Numbered from the stretch's first letter, positions 10,565 to 21,608 are shown. The stretch: DNA of 64,000 nucleotides from Bradysia coprophila (GCF_014529535.1 NW_023503608.1:12512501-12576500); one strand, 5' to 3'. Numbers and translations: made by a program. Notes: a model not told the origin generated them from the letters alone.

Positions 10565-13500
10565 ATGAAGCTTTGTGAAGCAAATTTCATTCGGAATCAT
10601 ATTATTGAATTGAGTACATTGACAATCACGGATCCTATTTTGTTAGCCGAGTTGTACGAGAAGAAATGCATTAGTTCGGAGGATACGGAAAGATTGGTGA
10701 GTACAAAGCACCTAGCAGGGTAATAGAGGCTTTACCACGTCAAATAGAGTAGTATTTTGATACCAATCCTGCTAGGTGCTTTGGTGAGTAACACTTTTTT
10801 TAGAAAGTTTACAACTTACAATATTAACGTCAATTGCAGGAGCACTGTGTTCTTCCAACTGAAAAATCTCGTTTGTTATACGAAACGATCACAGAATCGA
10901 AAGGTTCCAATACCATTCAAAAGCTTATCAATATTCTATCCGATTTAAAACAAAGCGGAGCAGTAGAAAAGCTGAAAAATTATTCATGCGGTAGATGTGC
11001 ACGTCGTGAAGTAGAATGTCTGCCAGACGGGGCACTGGAATTCGGAGTACCTTCACAAGTGAGTACTTTCACTGGGCGTTTAGATGAGCTCCAGCGATTA
11101 CACAAATTGATACAACGCCCTTCTTCAAAAGTGACAGTCGTTTCGCAAGCCACAACTGTCAGTGGCCTGGGTGGAATCGGAAAAACTGGGTTGGCTATTG
11201 AATATGTCAAAACGTATTCCACGCATTACCAAGGAAACATCTTGTGGATCAATGCAGACAGTGCTGATGAAGTCCGGAAATGTTATCGTTCGCTTGCTCA
11301 ACGTTTACAGATTTCTCTTGTAGACAGAAGTGGAGAGACTCGTGATATTACACAAGTTAAGGAAGACATCTATGCCAGATTTGTGGGATGCGAGTGTCTT
11401 TTCGTTTTTGACAACTGTCCTGATCCCGTATTCGTCGCAAAGGAGTGTATACCAGATACATTCCTACCATCATTTTGCACTCTACCAAAGTTTTTGCTGA
11501 CGTCCAGAAATCAGGAATGGGATCGTGATATCGGCGTCCTGCTATTGGACGAGATGAAACCGGAAGAAGCTGAAACTTTGATTATGAAACGATTGTGCCT
11601 TCAAGAGAGTAACGAGGATATCCGTCTATTAGCACAACTTCTACAATACTTTCCACTGGCCATTCATCAAGCAACGGCGTACATTTATGACCAGCAGCGA
11701 AATCACGATAATTACACAATTGATAGCTACATGAATGACTTTAAGAGTAAGTCAGCGATGCTGTTGGATACACCGATTTTGGGAATCGACAATAAATACA
11801 AGAAAACTACTTTTACAACTTGGCAAATCTCGTTTGAAGAAATTCGAAACGTCCCTACGGCGGCAAACATATTGCATATGATGGCATATATGGCTCCGGA
11901 TAATGTTAACAGAGAAATATTTTGCTGTCTATTCCCTCGCGATGGTGACGTTGCTAATTCCGTTAAGCTTATTTGCAAATACTCGTTACTAAAAGGGGAA
12001 CAAAAACAGGCTGTATTGAGCATTCATCGTCTAGTTCAAGAAGTGATTCGACTGCAATTAGAAAGCAAACAAGAGAGTGAAGCTGTGCTTGAGATGTGCT
12101 TGAAATTATTGACGAACACAAATCTTAGTGAAACAAACCATCCATTTTTGATCTGGGGAAGGTCGGCAAAATTTGGGTCTTTGATTGAACAGTTTTATGA
12201 ATCGTCCACTGCCGCGATGGAGAGAAAATTGACACCACTACATATTTTATCACAAGGTGGAGATTGTGAAGGTGTCTATCACATTTTAAATTATTTTCGG
12301 TTAAAAGGCAGACGAGATGAAAAAGACAGGTTAGACTGCTACGGAAGAACGCCGCTGATACTTGCCTGTGAACAAGGCCACGTTCAGGTTGTAAAGATTT
12401 TGTTGGAAAATCAAGCCAGAACCGATATCATGGCCCAATCGGTTCGTCAGAGAAAGACATTCGCTCCGAAAAATGCTGGTAGAACTGCAATGCTGGCTGC
12501 GGTAAGTTTGAATTAATTCCAATATTTCTTGATAGGTAAAGAAGAAGAATTTGATTATGTAGGTGAGAAGCCGATCATTGGAGACTGTGCAGCTGTTAAA
12601 AAATAGTCACTGGGATCCGAGCAAAGAAAGTGGCATATCACCTGCCGAGCTGGCAGCGAGTTATGGAGAAATGGAAATGTGCAAAGAACTATCCGGCAAC
12701 ATATCCGTCTACCTTTGCGCGATGATAAGCTCAAAGGGGAAAGAAATGAATGATGTGATGACCAGTGTGAGGAGGGAAATTACTGTTTCTCCAAAAGAAA
12801 GAAGGTCAGAGATCATGAAATACCCAGTTCGTGGCTCCACACTAGTTGCACACGCAATAATCAACGATTATCCAGAAGACTTTGTATGGTTTTTAATTGA
12901 GGAAGGAGGTGGAATAGCAGAGGCTGAGAAGGTCACCCAAACACCGCTTGTGTGTTCCGTCTTCACCGGTCGTTTGGATCTTGTTAAGTTTCTCATTAAA
13001 AATGGTTCCAATGTGAACGTTATCCACAAAGGTCTAACTTTATTGCATATAGCAGCTCTTCGTGGCAAAGGTCCTGTTGTGAAATTCCTTCTTGAAGAAA
13101 ATTTTGACATTGAAATTAGATCCAGTGACAATCTCACACCTTTACACTATGCTGCCACCCATGGCAGAGTAGAAGCCGTTGAAATTTTGATTGCAGCTGG
13201 GAGTGACTGTTCTGTTTCCAACATTTTTAACCAGAGCCCACTTCACTGTGCAGCTAGCTATAACCACTACTCCATCGTCGAAATGATTCTTAAAGGTATT
13301 CCAGAAGGCAAGAAAGAAGACGTATGCACTCAAATCGCTTCACAACCGTGTGACTGCACGATAGTGCACTTGGCGGCTGCTTATGACAATGTCGAATTCT
13401 TATCTTATCTTCTCGAGGAATTGTGCATGGATGGAGATGTTGACAATGGACATGGAATTACTCCTCTTCACTTTGCGTGCATTTTTGGAAGCTGGAATGC

Positions 13501-13858
13501 GGTAAATTATCTTTGCAGGAAAAAATCAGTTAACCTTCAACGAACAATCAAACCATCGGCCCTTCTTCAAATTGCTTACGATAAAATGATTGAAAGTGAA
13601 ACGTCTTGGTCGATCTATGAGAAACTTTTGCTAAAATGGTTATATTGCTACAGTCGTGTTATTGACTTGTTTGTGGTAGTGACAGCTAGCGAATTGGGAA
13701 ATGCCTTTTATCCTGACTGCCCTCTACGGGATGCGAAGCCTGGATGGTTTTTGAAGAAATTGTTGTCATTTCACCAAGTCCGCAGCTCGGTGAGCAATGT
13801 GCAGAGTAAAGTCGCAGAGTTTAAGCGAAGAAGAGCACGTAATAAAACTGGTCGTTGA
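10565..13858 (+). CDS. CARD / NB-ARC ATPase / ankyrin-repeat protein
   Basis: Exons are 10565-10696, 10840-12501 and 12563-13858, all phase 0, giving 1029 aa. Residues 1-92 fit a CARD (helical, split after residue 44). The NB-ARC follows: Walker A GLGGIGKT (153-160), Walker B CLFVFDN (230-236), sensor LLTSRN (about 262-267), and FPLAI (315-319) in the GLPL position. A winged-helix-like region then leads to an HRLVQ motif where Apaf-1 and plant NLRs have MHD. From about 498 there are some 11 ankyrin repeats, several close to the consensus TPLHxAA, and then an uncharacterised basic tail. Apaf-1/Dark proteins join a CARD and NB-ARC to WD40 repeats; here ankyrin repeats replace them. The likely role is a ligand-triggered oligomerising sensor that recruits a CARD-caspase, and one lies 7.7 kb downstream. 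A MITE sits at the first splice donor. Confidence 0.85.
10704..10782. mobile_element. 79 bp MITE at a splice donor
   Basis: The terminal inverted repeats are CAAAGCACCTAGCAGG and CCTGCTAGGTGCTTT. An exact 8 bp target duplication, GGTGAGTA, lies at 10696-10703 and 10783-10790. The duplicated word is the exon 1 donor itself, so an intact donor now stands on both sides. The inner sequence (AAATAGAGTA...TATTTT) resembles the CAACGCACTTC MITEs at 24975 and 27597. Confidence 0.85.
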
Positions 13859-13929
13859 ATCTTAAAATACCTGTACAATTGGATAATGAATATAAATCGA
13901 CATGTCAAAGAATTTTTATTTATTCTTGT

Positions 13930-14544
13930 TTAATATCTTTTTATACAAACTGTATCTCCAGTGCAAGAACACAAGCCCATGCCATCTTTGCAAAACATGA
14001 ACACAACTTGAAACATTTTTGTCTTGTCCATATCCTTTCCATCAAAACTCAAAATACTGGCACGTTTGCCTTTTGGAGTTATTTCGCAAGAAACACGGCC
14101 AATCATGTTGCCGATAAAACGCAGCCCAAAAATCTTCGCGCACCCAAGTTGTTTCAGGTTTCCGCGACGAACTCTGGAGGAGGCTTTTGTGCGCCTCATT
14201 CCATTCTGGAGGCGAGGAATTCATAAGCCTTTAGTTCTGCATTGTCATCAAATCCCCATGTTTGTGGGATGACGTAAGGCACGTCAGCATCCTCGCGAAC
14301 GACGTCGAGTGTCTCGTCCTCACTAGGTATAACTTTGTCCCCTAAAGGCAACATAACACAATTATTTTTTCAACTATGTTTGAAAAAAGTAAACTAAATA
14401 CCATTAAGTTTCCATGGCGTAGCGACACTAACGCGGTGGTCCTTTTTCAACACTTCGACGAGGAATTTATTATGTTCGATATCAAAGTGTCGATGACATA
14501 GAATCAATCCATAGTCTCGGTGAACACCGTGCTTGTGGAAAATT
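13930..14544 (-). pseudogene. broken copy of the 15.6-16.4 kb gene
   Basis: This left copy of the tandem duplication aligns with the intact gene at 15613-16372. It has lost about 14 bp inside the second exon (near 14160), which shifts the frame. It also has short in-frame losses near 13969 and 13985 that remove Cys and acidic residues from the C-terminal Cys-rich tail. Its 5' part stops at 14544, where a retroelement begins. It is convergent with the NB-ARC gene, with the two stops about 70 bp apart. Confidence 0.8.
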
Positions 14545-15347
14545 TTGTGGAATTTTTTCAAGTAATAGGACTTGCGTCACGGGCGCTATGCTAACGCGCG
14601 CTCATGATCGATGTAGACAACTGAATTTGCAAAATTTGGAAACACGGCGTACTGTAGCAGACGTAATGCTTGCATACGACATATATAAGCGGAACATTGA
14701 CGATGACTTGATTAAATCAAAGTTTGTTCGGAAGGTAGTGAATGGGTACAATTTTCGAGAATCTACCGTGCAACTCTTGATTGAACCTAGACTTCACGAA
14801 GTATATTTATCTCAGCAACCTGTTGTTCGTCTGATAAGACTTATCAATGAACAAAAGTCCGAAGTGCGAAGATCGAAAAGTTAGGTATTGGTTTGTTCCA
14901 AGGCCATACGAATTGTAAAATTTCATCCACAGAACCATAACCGCAATAATATTTCTGTGTAAATCGCGTAGGCGACGTTGCTCGATTTGTTTGAAATATC
15001 ACGTAAGCGACGTTGCTGTGGATGAAATTGTCGTTGTTCGGATGTTTACAGTTACTTGGAACAAACCTATTGGAGATGTTTAAATTCACGCCGTAAGTGC
15101 GGTCGAAATTCAAAATGGAAAGTGCGGAGGTCTTTCTAACGTCGCGTCATTTTCATTCAAGAAAGCGTTGAAATGTATGTTTCGGTTCACTTTTTCATCG
15201 AATCGTTCACTTAAAATTCAAATTTTAGGCACACTTACGGCGTGAATTGTGATGATTTTAAATGTTTAACGTGAAATTTGTTTTTATGTTTTTAAACTGA
15301 TATATTCAGCCAGTCTTTGGCGGTGTCAATAAATTCAATTCAATTCA
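14545..15347 (+). mobile_element. 5'-truncated non-LTR retrotransposon fragment
   Basis: An open frame at 14588-14884 reads like the extreme C-terminus of a jockey-type reverse transcriptase, with RRTVADVMLAYDIYKRNIDD and downstream basic residues. A 3' untranslated part follows and ends in repeated TTCAA units (about 15330-15350), a typical non-LTR tail. An inverted-repeat insert (AATTTCATCCACAG ... CTGTGGATGAAATT) lies at about 14884-15075. The element fills exactly the gap between the two copies of the segmental duplication. Confidence 0.75.
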
Positions 15348-15546
15348 ATTGACTTGTTTGTAGTAGTGACAGCTAGCGAATTGGGAAATGCCTTTTATCC
15401 TGACTGCCCTCTACGGGATGCGAAGCCTGAATGGTTTTTGAAGAAATTGTTGTCATTTCAACAAGTCAGCTCGGTGAGCAATGTGCAGAGTAAAGTCGCA
15501 GAGTTTAAGCGGACATGGAGCGTAATAAAACTGGTCGTTGAATCGT
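15348..15546 (+). pseudogene. duplicated 3' tail of the NB-ARC/ankyrin gene
   Basis: This block aligns closely with 13661-13858, the last 65 codons of the CARD/NB-ARC/ankyrin gene. It has no upstream exon, and small deletions shift the frame near its end. It came along in the tandem duplication and is not a gene. Confidence 0.85.
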
Positions 15547-15612
15547 AAAATACCTGTTCAATTGGATAATGAATATAAGTCGACATGTCATAGAATTTTT
15601 ATTTATTCTCGT

Positions 15613-16372
15613 TTAATATCTTTTTATACAAACTGTATCTCCAGTGCAAGAACTGGAGCAATCTTCACACAAGCCCATGCCATCTTCTTTGCAAAACATG
15701 AACACAACTTGAAACATTTTTGTCTTGTCCATATCCTTGCCATCAAAACTCAAAATACTGGCACGTTTACCTTTTGGAGTTATTTCGCAAGAGACACGGC
15801 CAATCATGTTGCCGATAAAACGCAGCCCGAAAATCTTCTCGCACCCAAGTTGCTTCAGCTTTTCGTATAATTCAGCGACGAACTCTGGAGGAGGCTTTTG
15901 TGTGCCTAATTCCATTCTGGAGGCGAGGAATTCATAAGCCTTTAGTTCTGCATTGTCATCAAATCCCCATGTTTGTGGGATGACGTAAGGCACGTCAGCA
16001 TCCTCGCGAACGACGTCGAGTGTCTCGTCCTCACTAGGTATAACTTTGCCCCCTAAAGGCAACATAATTATTTTTTCAACTATGTTTGAAAAAAGTAAAC
16101 TAAATACCATTAAGTTTCCATGGCGTAGCAACACTAACGCGGTGGTCCTTTTTCAACACTTCCACGAGGATTTCATTATGTTCGATATCAAAGTGTCGAT
16201 GGCATAGAATTAATCCATAGTCTCGGTTAACACCGTGCTTGTGGAAGATTGGGCCAAGTTGGTCTATCAGCAGGTAAATTTTCCTCTCGACAAAGTTATC
16301 GATAGCCGAACCCAATTCTGGGATTGTTTTGAAAAAATCGTGTGAATAATAGTTTTCAAGTAACAATGCCAT
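15613..16372 (-). CDS. unknown protein with Cys-rich tail, fungal-like look
   Basis: Exons are 16372-16108 and 16052-15613 on the minus strand, joined in phase by a 55 nt intron (234 aa). An upstream exon cannot be excluded because an acceptor-like TAG precedes the ATG. I see no known domain. A central stretch GLILCHRHFDI...NEILVE and the later PQTWGFDD...LKAYEF recall hypothetical fungal proteins I have seen with HRHF and PW motifs; this is from memory and weak. The tail has CEDCSSSCTGDTVC. There is no signal peptide. An AATAAA on the minus strand lies just past the stop (about 15600). A pseudogene copy lies at 13930-14544. Confidence 0.6.
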
Positions 16373-16439
16373 TTCTAAAGTATTAGACAGAATCACTTCT
16401 ATTTGAAAAAGTATGTGTTTTTGTGTAACCTTGTTCAAA

Positions 16440-16912
16440 ACGAACAGTTTGCAAAATAACAGAGCATAGAAAAAATTGAAAAAAAGAAACGCAGATAACA
16501 GACAATTAATCCCTTCTACACAAGATTTGGCTGCTTTAGGTGTATGTGTAGCTTCGATACATGTACCATCAGTGTAACTACGCAGGAAAGCGGATCATCC
16601 CAGGTGAAAAAAATCTTTTGTTATTATGTTCTGTGTAGTCATCTGTTATCGACAGCGATGACAAAAATAAGCGATTGCGTTTTAACTAGTACTTTCTTAC
16701 ATAGCAAAATGTATGTTTAGTGAAAGATTATCAAACACCAGGTAATTGTATAAAAAAAGAAGTAACAGATTTAATTGTTACAGGGTGATACGCTTGCAGC
16801 GTTCGAAAAACTTATGCTAATTTTCAAAAGCAACATTAACAACAGCTAAAAGTGCTAAAAATGGAACGGTGTATGCTTGAAATATTCCGCTAAGGGATAA
16901 AATGACGAATCA
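16440..16912. repeat. spacer with a TATCGATA-family repeat
   Basis: 16640-16735 contains a decayed copy of a dispersed repeat (CATCTGTTATCGACAGCGATGACAA..., then ...AGCAAAATGTATGTTTA). Better copies are at 28630, 35358 and 51033. The rest shows no gene. Confidence 0.5.
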
Positions 16913-17098
16913 GTGGATTCGAAAAAAGTGAAAGTAGTTGACATAACGAATGGGGTAGCATCTCTGAAGTGGAATTGGGCAGGACTCATCGTGAGAGTGA
17001 CGAATAAACCATGGACTAAAAACATAATGAAGACTACAGACGACACGACCAATGGAGAGAATGGAAAGCGTAGATATCGAAAGGCTATACAAGATTAA
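16913..17098 (+). pseudogene. non-LTR reverse transcriptase remnant
   Basis: The frame contains SLKWNWAGLIVRVTNKPWTK, close to the LKWxWAGHVARMxDxRWTK block at the C-terminus of many insect non-LTR endonuclease/reverse transcriptases. The rest is decayed and ends after about 60 codons. Confidence 0.7.
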
Positions 17099-17099
17099 A

Positions 17100-17930
17100 A
17101 TTAAATCAGGCAAATTAGATTAAAATGTCGTTCAACGGTCATCAACAAATATTTTAAATTGACTAATACACTCATCTCGGTAAAGTGAAAACCGCTGTAT
17201 TTTTGTTTTTACTTGAGTTTGTCAATGAAGCCAGTAAACAAATCTGTTGTGAAGAAACACTGAATTCGATGAGCAGCATTGATCGTTTACAATCTAGGAT
17301 GTCGAGTGTTGAGTTGACGTTTTCACTGAAATTGAATTATCCTGTTAACCAGTAGGTCAATTTAATTTGTTAATCCTTTTGTTGCAATTACTATTCGTTT
17401 GCGAAGAACGCTTACGTGTAGAATCCTTCAATTCGGGGTAAATTTTATTGAATTGTGAAAGCTCCGATTTTGTTGCTAAATCGTATGAAAATTGTTAATC
17501 TAGGATGTTGAATGGTCGGCTCGGGTAGTAAATTGGCTTAAAAGGGTTTGGTATAGAGCGGGAATACTAAATGTAAGACCTTTCAGCTGATTTTCGTGTT
17601 AGTTTCTTGCTTAATTGAAACTTATTTGTAATGGAAAATTGAAGTCTATTCAATAGATCATTTTCATGACCTTGTAAACGTCAGACACGATCCCAACTGT
17701 CAGACATGTCGAAAAATATCGAATGAATATCGATTTTCATATAAAAATCAGTAAATTGAACGCAGTTAACGTCAATTAATTGAGGTTAAGGACTACTTGA
17801 CGAAAAATTAAGTGGGGTTACGTTGACAAGTACCGTATAATGAAAATGATCTTGATCTATAAACATAATTTTATACGAATTTCTGTCAATTTGGTTTTCC
17901 TGCTCCACCCTTACTTACTTACTTAGGCGG
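17100..17930. other. no gene seen
   Basis: AT-rich intergenic DNA with no recognised coding or RNA signal. Confidence 0.5.
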
Positions 17931-17933
17931 GCA

Positions 17934-18200
17934 CTAAAACCTACCATTGGTTTTGGCCTCTTCCAGCAATCTTCTCCAGTCGGACCTATTCCGCGCCAAC
18001 GTTCTCCAGTCGCTCACTCTTAGTACTTTTAGATCAGACTCAATTGAATCTTTCCGTCTCGCTCTTGGTCTTCCTGGTCTGCGTCTTCCATCGGGATTTG
18101 TATTTAGCAGTTTCAGTGGTACACGTTCCTCGTTCATTCTTTGTACATGACCGAGCCATCTTAATCGATTGATTTTGATGAATTTGACTGCTCCACGCAC
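17934..18200 (-). pseudogene. non-LTR reverse transcriptase C-terminal remnant
   Basis: The 88-residue frame carries RLRWLGHVQRMNEERVPLKL, GRRRPGRPRARRKDSIESDL and WRRLLEEAKT. These blocks are diagnostic of the C-terminal end of insect non-LTR retrotransposon ORF2. No upstream reverse-transcriptase domain is present. Confidence 0.8.
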
Positions 18201-18250
18201 ATCCTTGTATTTTCAAAAAAATCACATAACATAAAATGTGTTGATATAAG

Positions 18251-18434
18251 CAAGACTGTATACTTTGGGGAGGTCACGCAGATCGCCATTTTATTAGATA
18301 CGCGGGAACACACCTTTTCCATACAAACAGATTCACCAAAATTGAATTTGTATGACGTTCTGAATTTTTTGTATGAAACGTGGTGTGTAATCCGCGTATC
18401 TGCATCTGCGTGACCTCCCCAATGTACAGCCTTG
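18251..18434. mobile_element. hAT-type MITE, copy 1
   Basis: 184 bp, with ends CAAGACTGTA and TACAGCCTTG and long subterminal inverted repeats (GGGGAGGTCACGCAGATCGC and its partner). An exact 8 bp target duplication, GATATAAG, lies at 18243-18250 and 18435-18442. The 8 bp duplication and CA...TG ends place it with hAT elements. It is related to 20758-20984. Confidence 0.9.
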
Positions 18435-18449
18435 GATATAAGCACATAT

Positions 18450-20331
18450 ACGTTCTTTGTAAGGAGTTATTGGTCGAAGAAAATGTACTGTTTCTGTTTA
18501 ATACTATACATTACAATTTATTGATATTTGTTCCTATACTTTTTCATCTTTTTTTTTTCGTACTGGGCTTATTATGAACTGATAACAGTCTTGGTTTATT
18601 GGTGCACCGCATCGAATGATTCTATTTATAAGTTGTCTGTACGAGTTGTGAAGCGCTCAACACACTTAAAATAAGCATGGTTATGATTATATGCGTACCC
18701 AGGCCCGTGACTCGATAGGGGAGTCCAAGAATTTTTTAGACCTATAAAACTGAAAGTATGTTGACTATACGCTAATTTTTGTAGGTAGTCTTATATGTTT
18801 GTCATAAAAATTGTTCTTTTCAACAAAATTTCCTATGTGAAGTTGCGCAGTAATCTAGTACCGTTCTACAATCATCGTAGTTAAACTGTTTTGTGTTCTT
18901 CAGCCTAAAACTGCCAGTTTTATTCATTTCACATCGTGCCACATGTTTGAACAGAAGAAATGCAAAGTGCAGTGACTTCAAAGGGAGTCGTTGCTCTTAT
19001 TTAATGAGACACATGTAGAGCGAATAAAATGAATGGAACAAACAATATCACAAAAATGATAAATTTTAAATTATGGTCGGTATATATCACATCGAATTAA
19101 AACTACAGATTTATGTAGACTTTACGGCCAGCCAAACATACGATACTATTACAAAATCCCGACTCGACTGACCCTTTAAAGAAAAGTTGATCTGCAAATG
19201 ACACTTGGCCATAGTATGCGATCGGGTGTCGCCTAAAGGAAAGGGTCGAAAGCTTTTTTATATGGACGTAGGGTCCATAAAAAATTTCTGTGTCGAGCGC
19301 CTAATGTGCCAACAGGTAGCGTACGCCCCTGTGTGCATGGCAGCTGGCGCAAAAGTTTGACTGATTTTTTTGATAATTTCATTTTAAATAAAAAATTTCG
19401 TAAGTAGTGACGTTTGTTAACTGTGTGTTTGACGACTCATAACTAACATAAAATAACTCAGAATTTAAATATCAAAACTTTGCATCAATAGCGAAGTGTT
19501 TAAAAGTAGTAAATAAATCACACCACCTTGTGCAAGGTAGTACGGAGTACGGAGTTTCGCAATTAAATCCAAGGTTCTGAAAAAACTGGTTATTAAGACC
19601 AATGTCGATCAAATAAGGAAGTCTTGTCATACACAACAGAATAAAATGTGTGGTGTTTGAAGCAAATGTCGAAGCAGAGGCTTTTCTAACTCATATTTAA
19701 AACAAAAACTTGCATAGAAGCTCGGTTCATATGTTTTGAGAACATCACAATATTTTGTGAAATTCAAGTGAAACTCATTAGCTACTGTAGAAAAAGTTGT
19801 CATTAGTATGACAGTACCTCCCCACTATATAGACCTCGGTCAACAACCTTTTTTTAACCTTTGGTTAAGACACCTACGAAGGCGACACCAGATTCTGTAA
19901 ATGCAGACTGTGTGAAAATACTTGACGTGAAATTCAGTTTGAAGAAAATATTTTTTTAGATATGCAACCAAACTGAACATGACTTCAAATTTTTCAAAAT
20001 ATCGGTGTCACTGCCTTAGTGATAAACTCATCGTGTTCTTTTTTGAGTGATGAATTTCACTCAATGAGCTGTCGATTTTTTTATGTTTTCTGTCACTTTT
20101 CTTGAAGAAAAGATGATGTAGCTGAGTATAAACTCATGTGTGTCCTTTCCTGCCTGTCCTTTCAGAACCTTGACTGAATCCACATATTTAGTGCGCCGAA
20201 AAAAATGAATTGCTGCTTAAAACATAAAATGCACCATGGATCTGATGGTTATATATGGCATTACCTCCTCCCATTACATTGACCCTAATTACATATCAAT
20301 CGTTTGACAGACGATGTGTCAAGCAGATATT
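18450..20331. other. no gene seen
   Basis: Long AT-rich stretch without a convincing exon. Fragments resembling MITE ends (for example CAGTACCTCCCCACTATAT near 19815 and TTACCTCCTCCCATTACAT near 20261) suggest old decayed insertions. Confidence 0.45.
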
Positions 20332-20339
20332 GGTCAAAG

Positions 20340-20501
20340 CAACGCACTTCATGAGTGGTACTCTAAGTAGGGTACTGAAACTAGACACCTAGACAGTGTG
20401 TCCCACAACTGTAAAACACTTTAAACATATTTTCATGTAAAATAGAGTACTTACGGAAGCTGACCAATATGATCAGTGATCACCTTTACTTGAAGTGCGT
20501 T
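20340..20501. mobile_element. CAACGCACTTC MITE, copy 1
   Basis: 162 bp, with inverted ends CAACGCACTTCA and TGAAGTGCGTT, flanked by the 8 bp duplication GGTCAAAG (20332-20339 and 20502-20509). Relatives are at 24975, 27597 and 47480. Confidence 0.85.
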
Positions 20502-20757
20502 GGTCAAAGTGAAAATGTATGAAATATTGATAATATAGTAGACGATTATACACAGCTGTGGCATCGGCATATCTTTAATACATTGTATGCATTTATTTTC
20601 ACGAATCTTAGTGCATTTAATGTTAGATGAAAAGTTACCGTGGATTTCAACTTCGCTTGTATACCATCCATGTCATATCATTAACCGGCTTAACTATGAT
20701 CACCAATTCACAACATTTCCGCTGTTTCATTTGTTTTTCTGGGATAATTCTCACAAC

Positions 20758-20984
20758 CAAGGCTATATACTTTGAGGAGGTCACGCAGATCGCCATTTTA
20801 TTAGATACGCGGGAACACACCACTTCTGATGATTTTACATGTAAAAAATTTTACCACATCATCAAGACGACGAGAATCATCAGAGTAGGTGAATTTTTGT
20901 ATGAAATCGGCCATTTTATCATCAACTGTGGTGTGTAACCCGCGTATCTGTATCTGCGTGACCTCCCCAAAGTATACAGCCTTG
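20758..20984. mobile_element. hAT-type MITE, copy 2
   Basis: 227 bp, ends CAAGGCTATA and TATACAGCCTTG, with a perfect 8 bp target duplication CTCACAAC at 20750-20757 and 20985-20992. It shares its outer 60-70 bp on each side with copy 1 at 18251, while the centres differ. Confidence 0.92.
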
Positions 20985-21047
20985 CTCACAACCACATAGT
21001 CCATTTTCGAACTTAACCTCAGGAATGTAGCCATTTGAGAAATTACA

Positions 21048-21175
21048 TTTTGCCCGTCACATTGGTAAGAACGGTAGAGCACTCGACTGACAATCGAGAG
21101 GTCACCGGATCGTATCCCAGTGGGGACAGGAGTCGAATCAAGGGCAATTTGTAATTTTTTATTTTGTACTAAATT
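21048..21175 (+). repeat. tRNA-derived SINE-like element
   Basis: A tRNA-like head has the anticodon hairpin CTCGA-CTGACAA-TCGAG (anticodon GAC, Val-type) and a near B box (GGATCGTATCC). The A box and T stem are degenerate, so it is not a working tRNA. An unrelated AT-rich tail follows, as in SINEs. Confidence 0.6.
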
Positions 21176-21608
21176 TAAATTCATGTTTCACAGATTGTAT
21201 TCACGCTTGAAAGCAATTTAGTATTCGGTGTAATTGTGGCAAACAATGTCAGACATTGATTGGTCAGAAATGTAATTTCACGCATGTAAAAAAGAAAATT
21301 CGTCCAAATTGACTCAAGATATGACAAAGAAAATCTGCTACCCACATTTATCGTTTTTCATAACAGGAATTTTTATATAAGCCACTCAGGAAGGCGACTG
21401 ACACCCAAATTCGACCAATTCAGAGGATTTTTTCCATATTAAACTTTTAGTATACATAACGTTCCCTTCGTAGACGATGGAGGAGCTACTAGAAAATTTG
21501 GGTTCGAACGCCTTTCTGATCAACTGAGAGGTCTTTACCTGTTCTTTCATAACCTTAATTTTAATCAGGACTAACTGCAGGTAAGGCGTACAGTCAAGTG
21601 CTCGAAAG
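21176..21608. other. upstream region of the caspase gene
   Basis: No gene seen. It should hold the caspase promoter and 5' leader, but no core element stands out. Confidence 0.35.

Noticed and set aside
14024-16134. Plus-strand open frames repeated at 14.0 and 15.7 kb
   Set aside because: They are antisense shadows of the duplicated minus-strand gene, and the apparent conservation is only the duplication.
21048-21140. tRNA-Val(GAC) gene
   Set aside because: The anticodon arm is good, but the T stem mispairs and the A box is poor. A tRNA-derived repeat is more likely.
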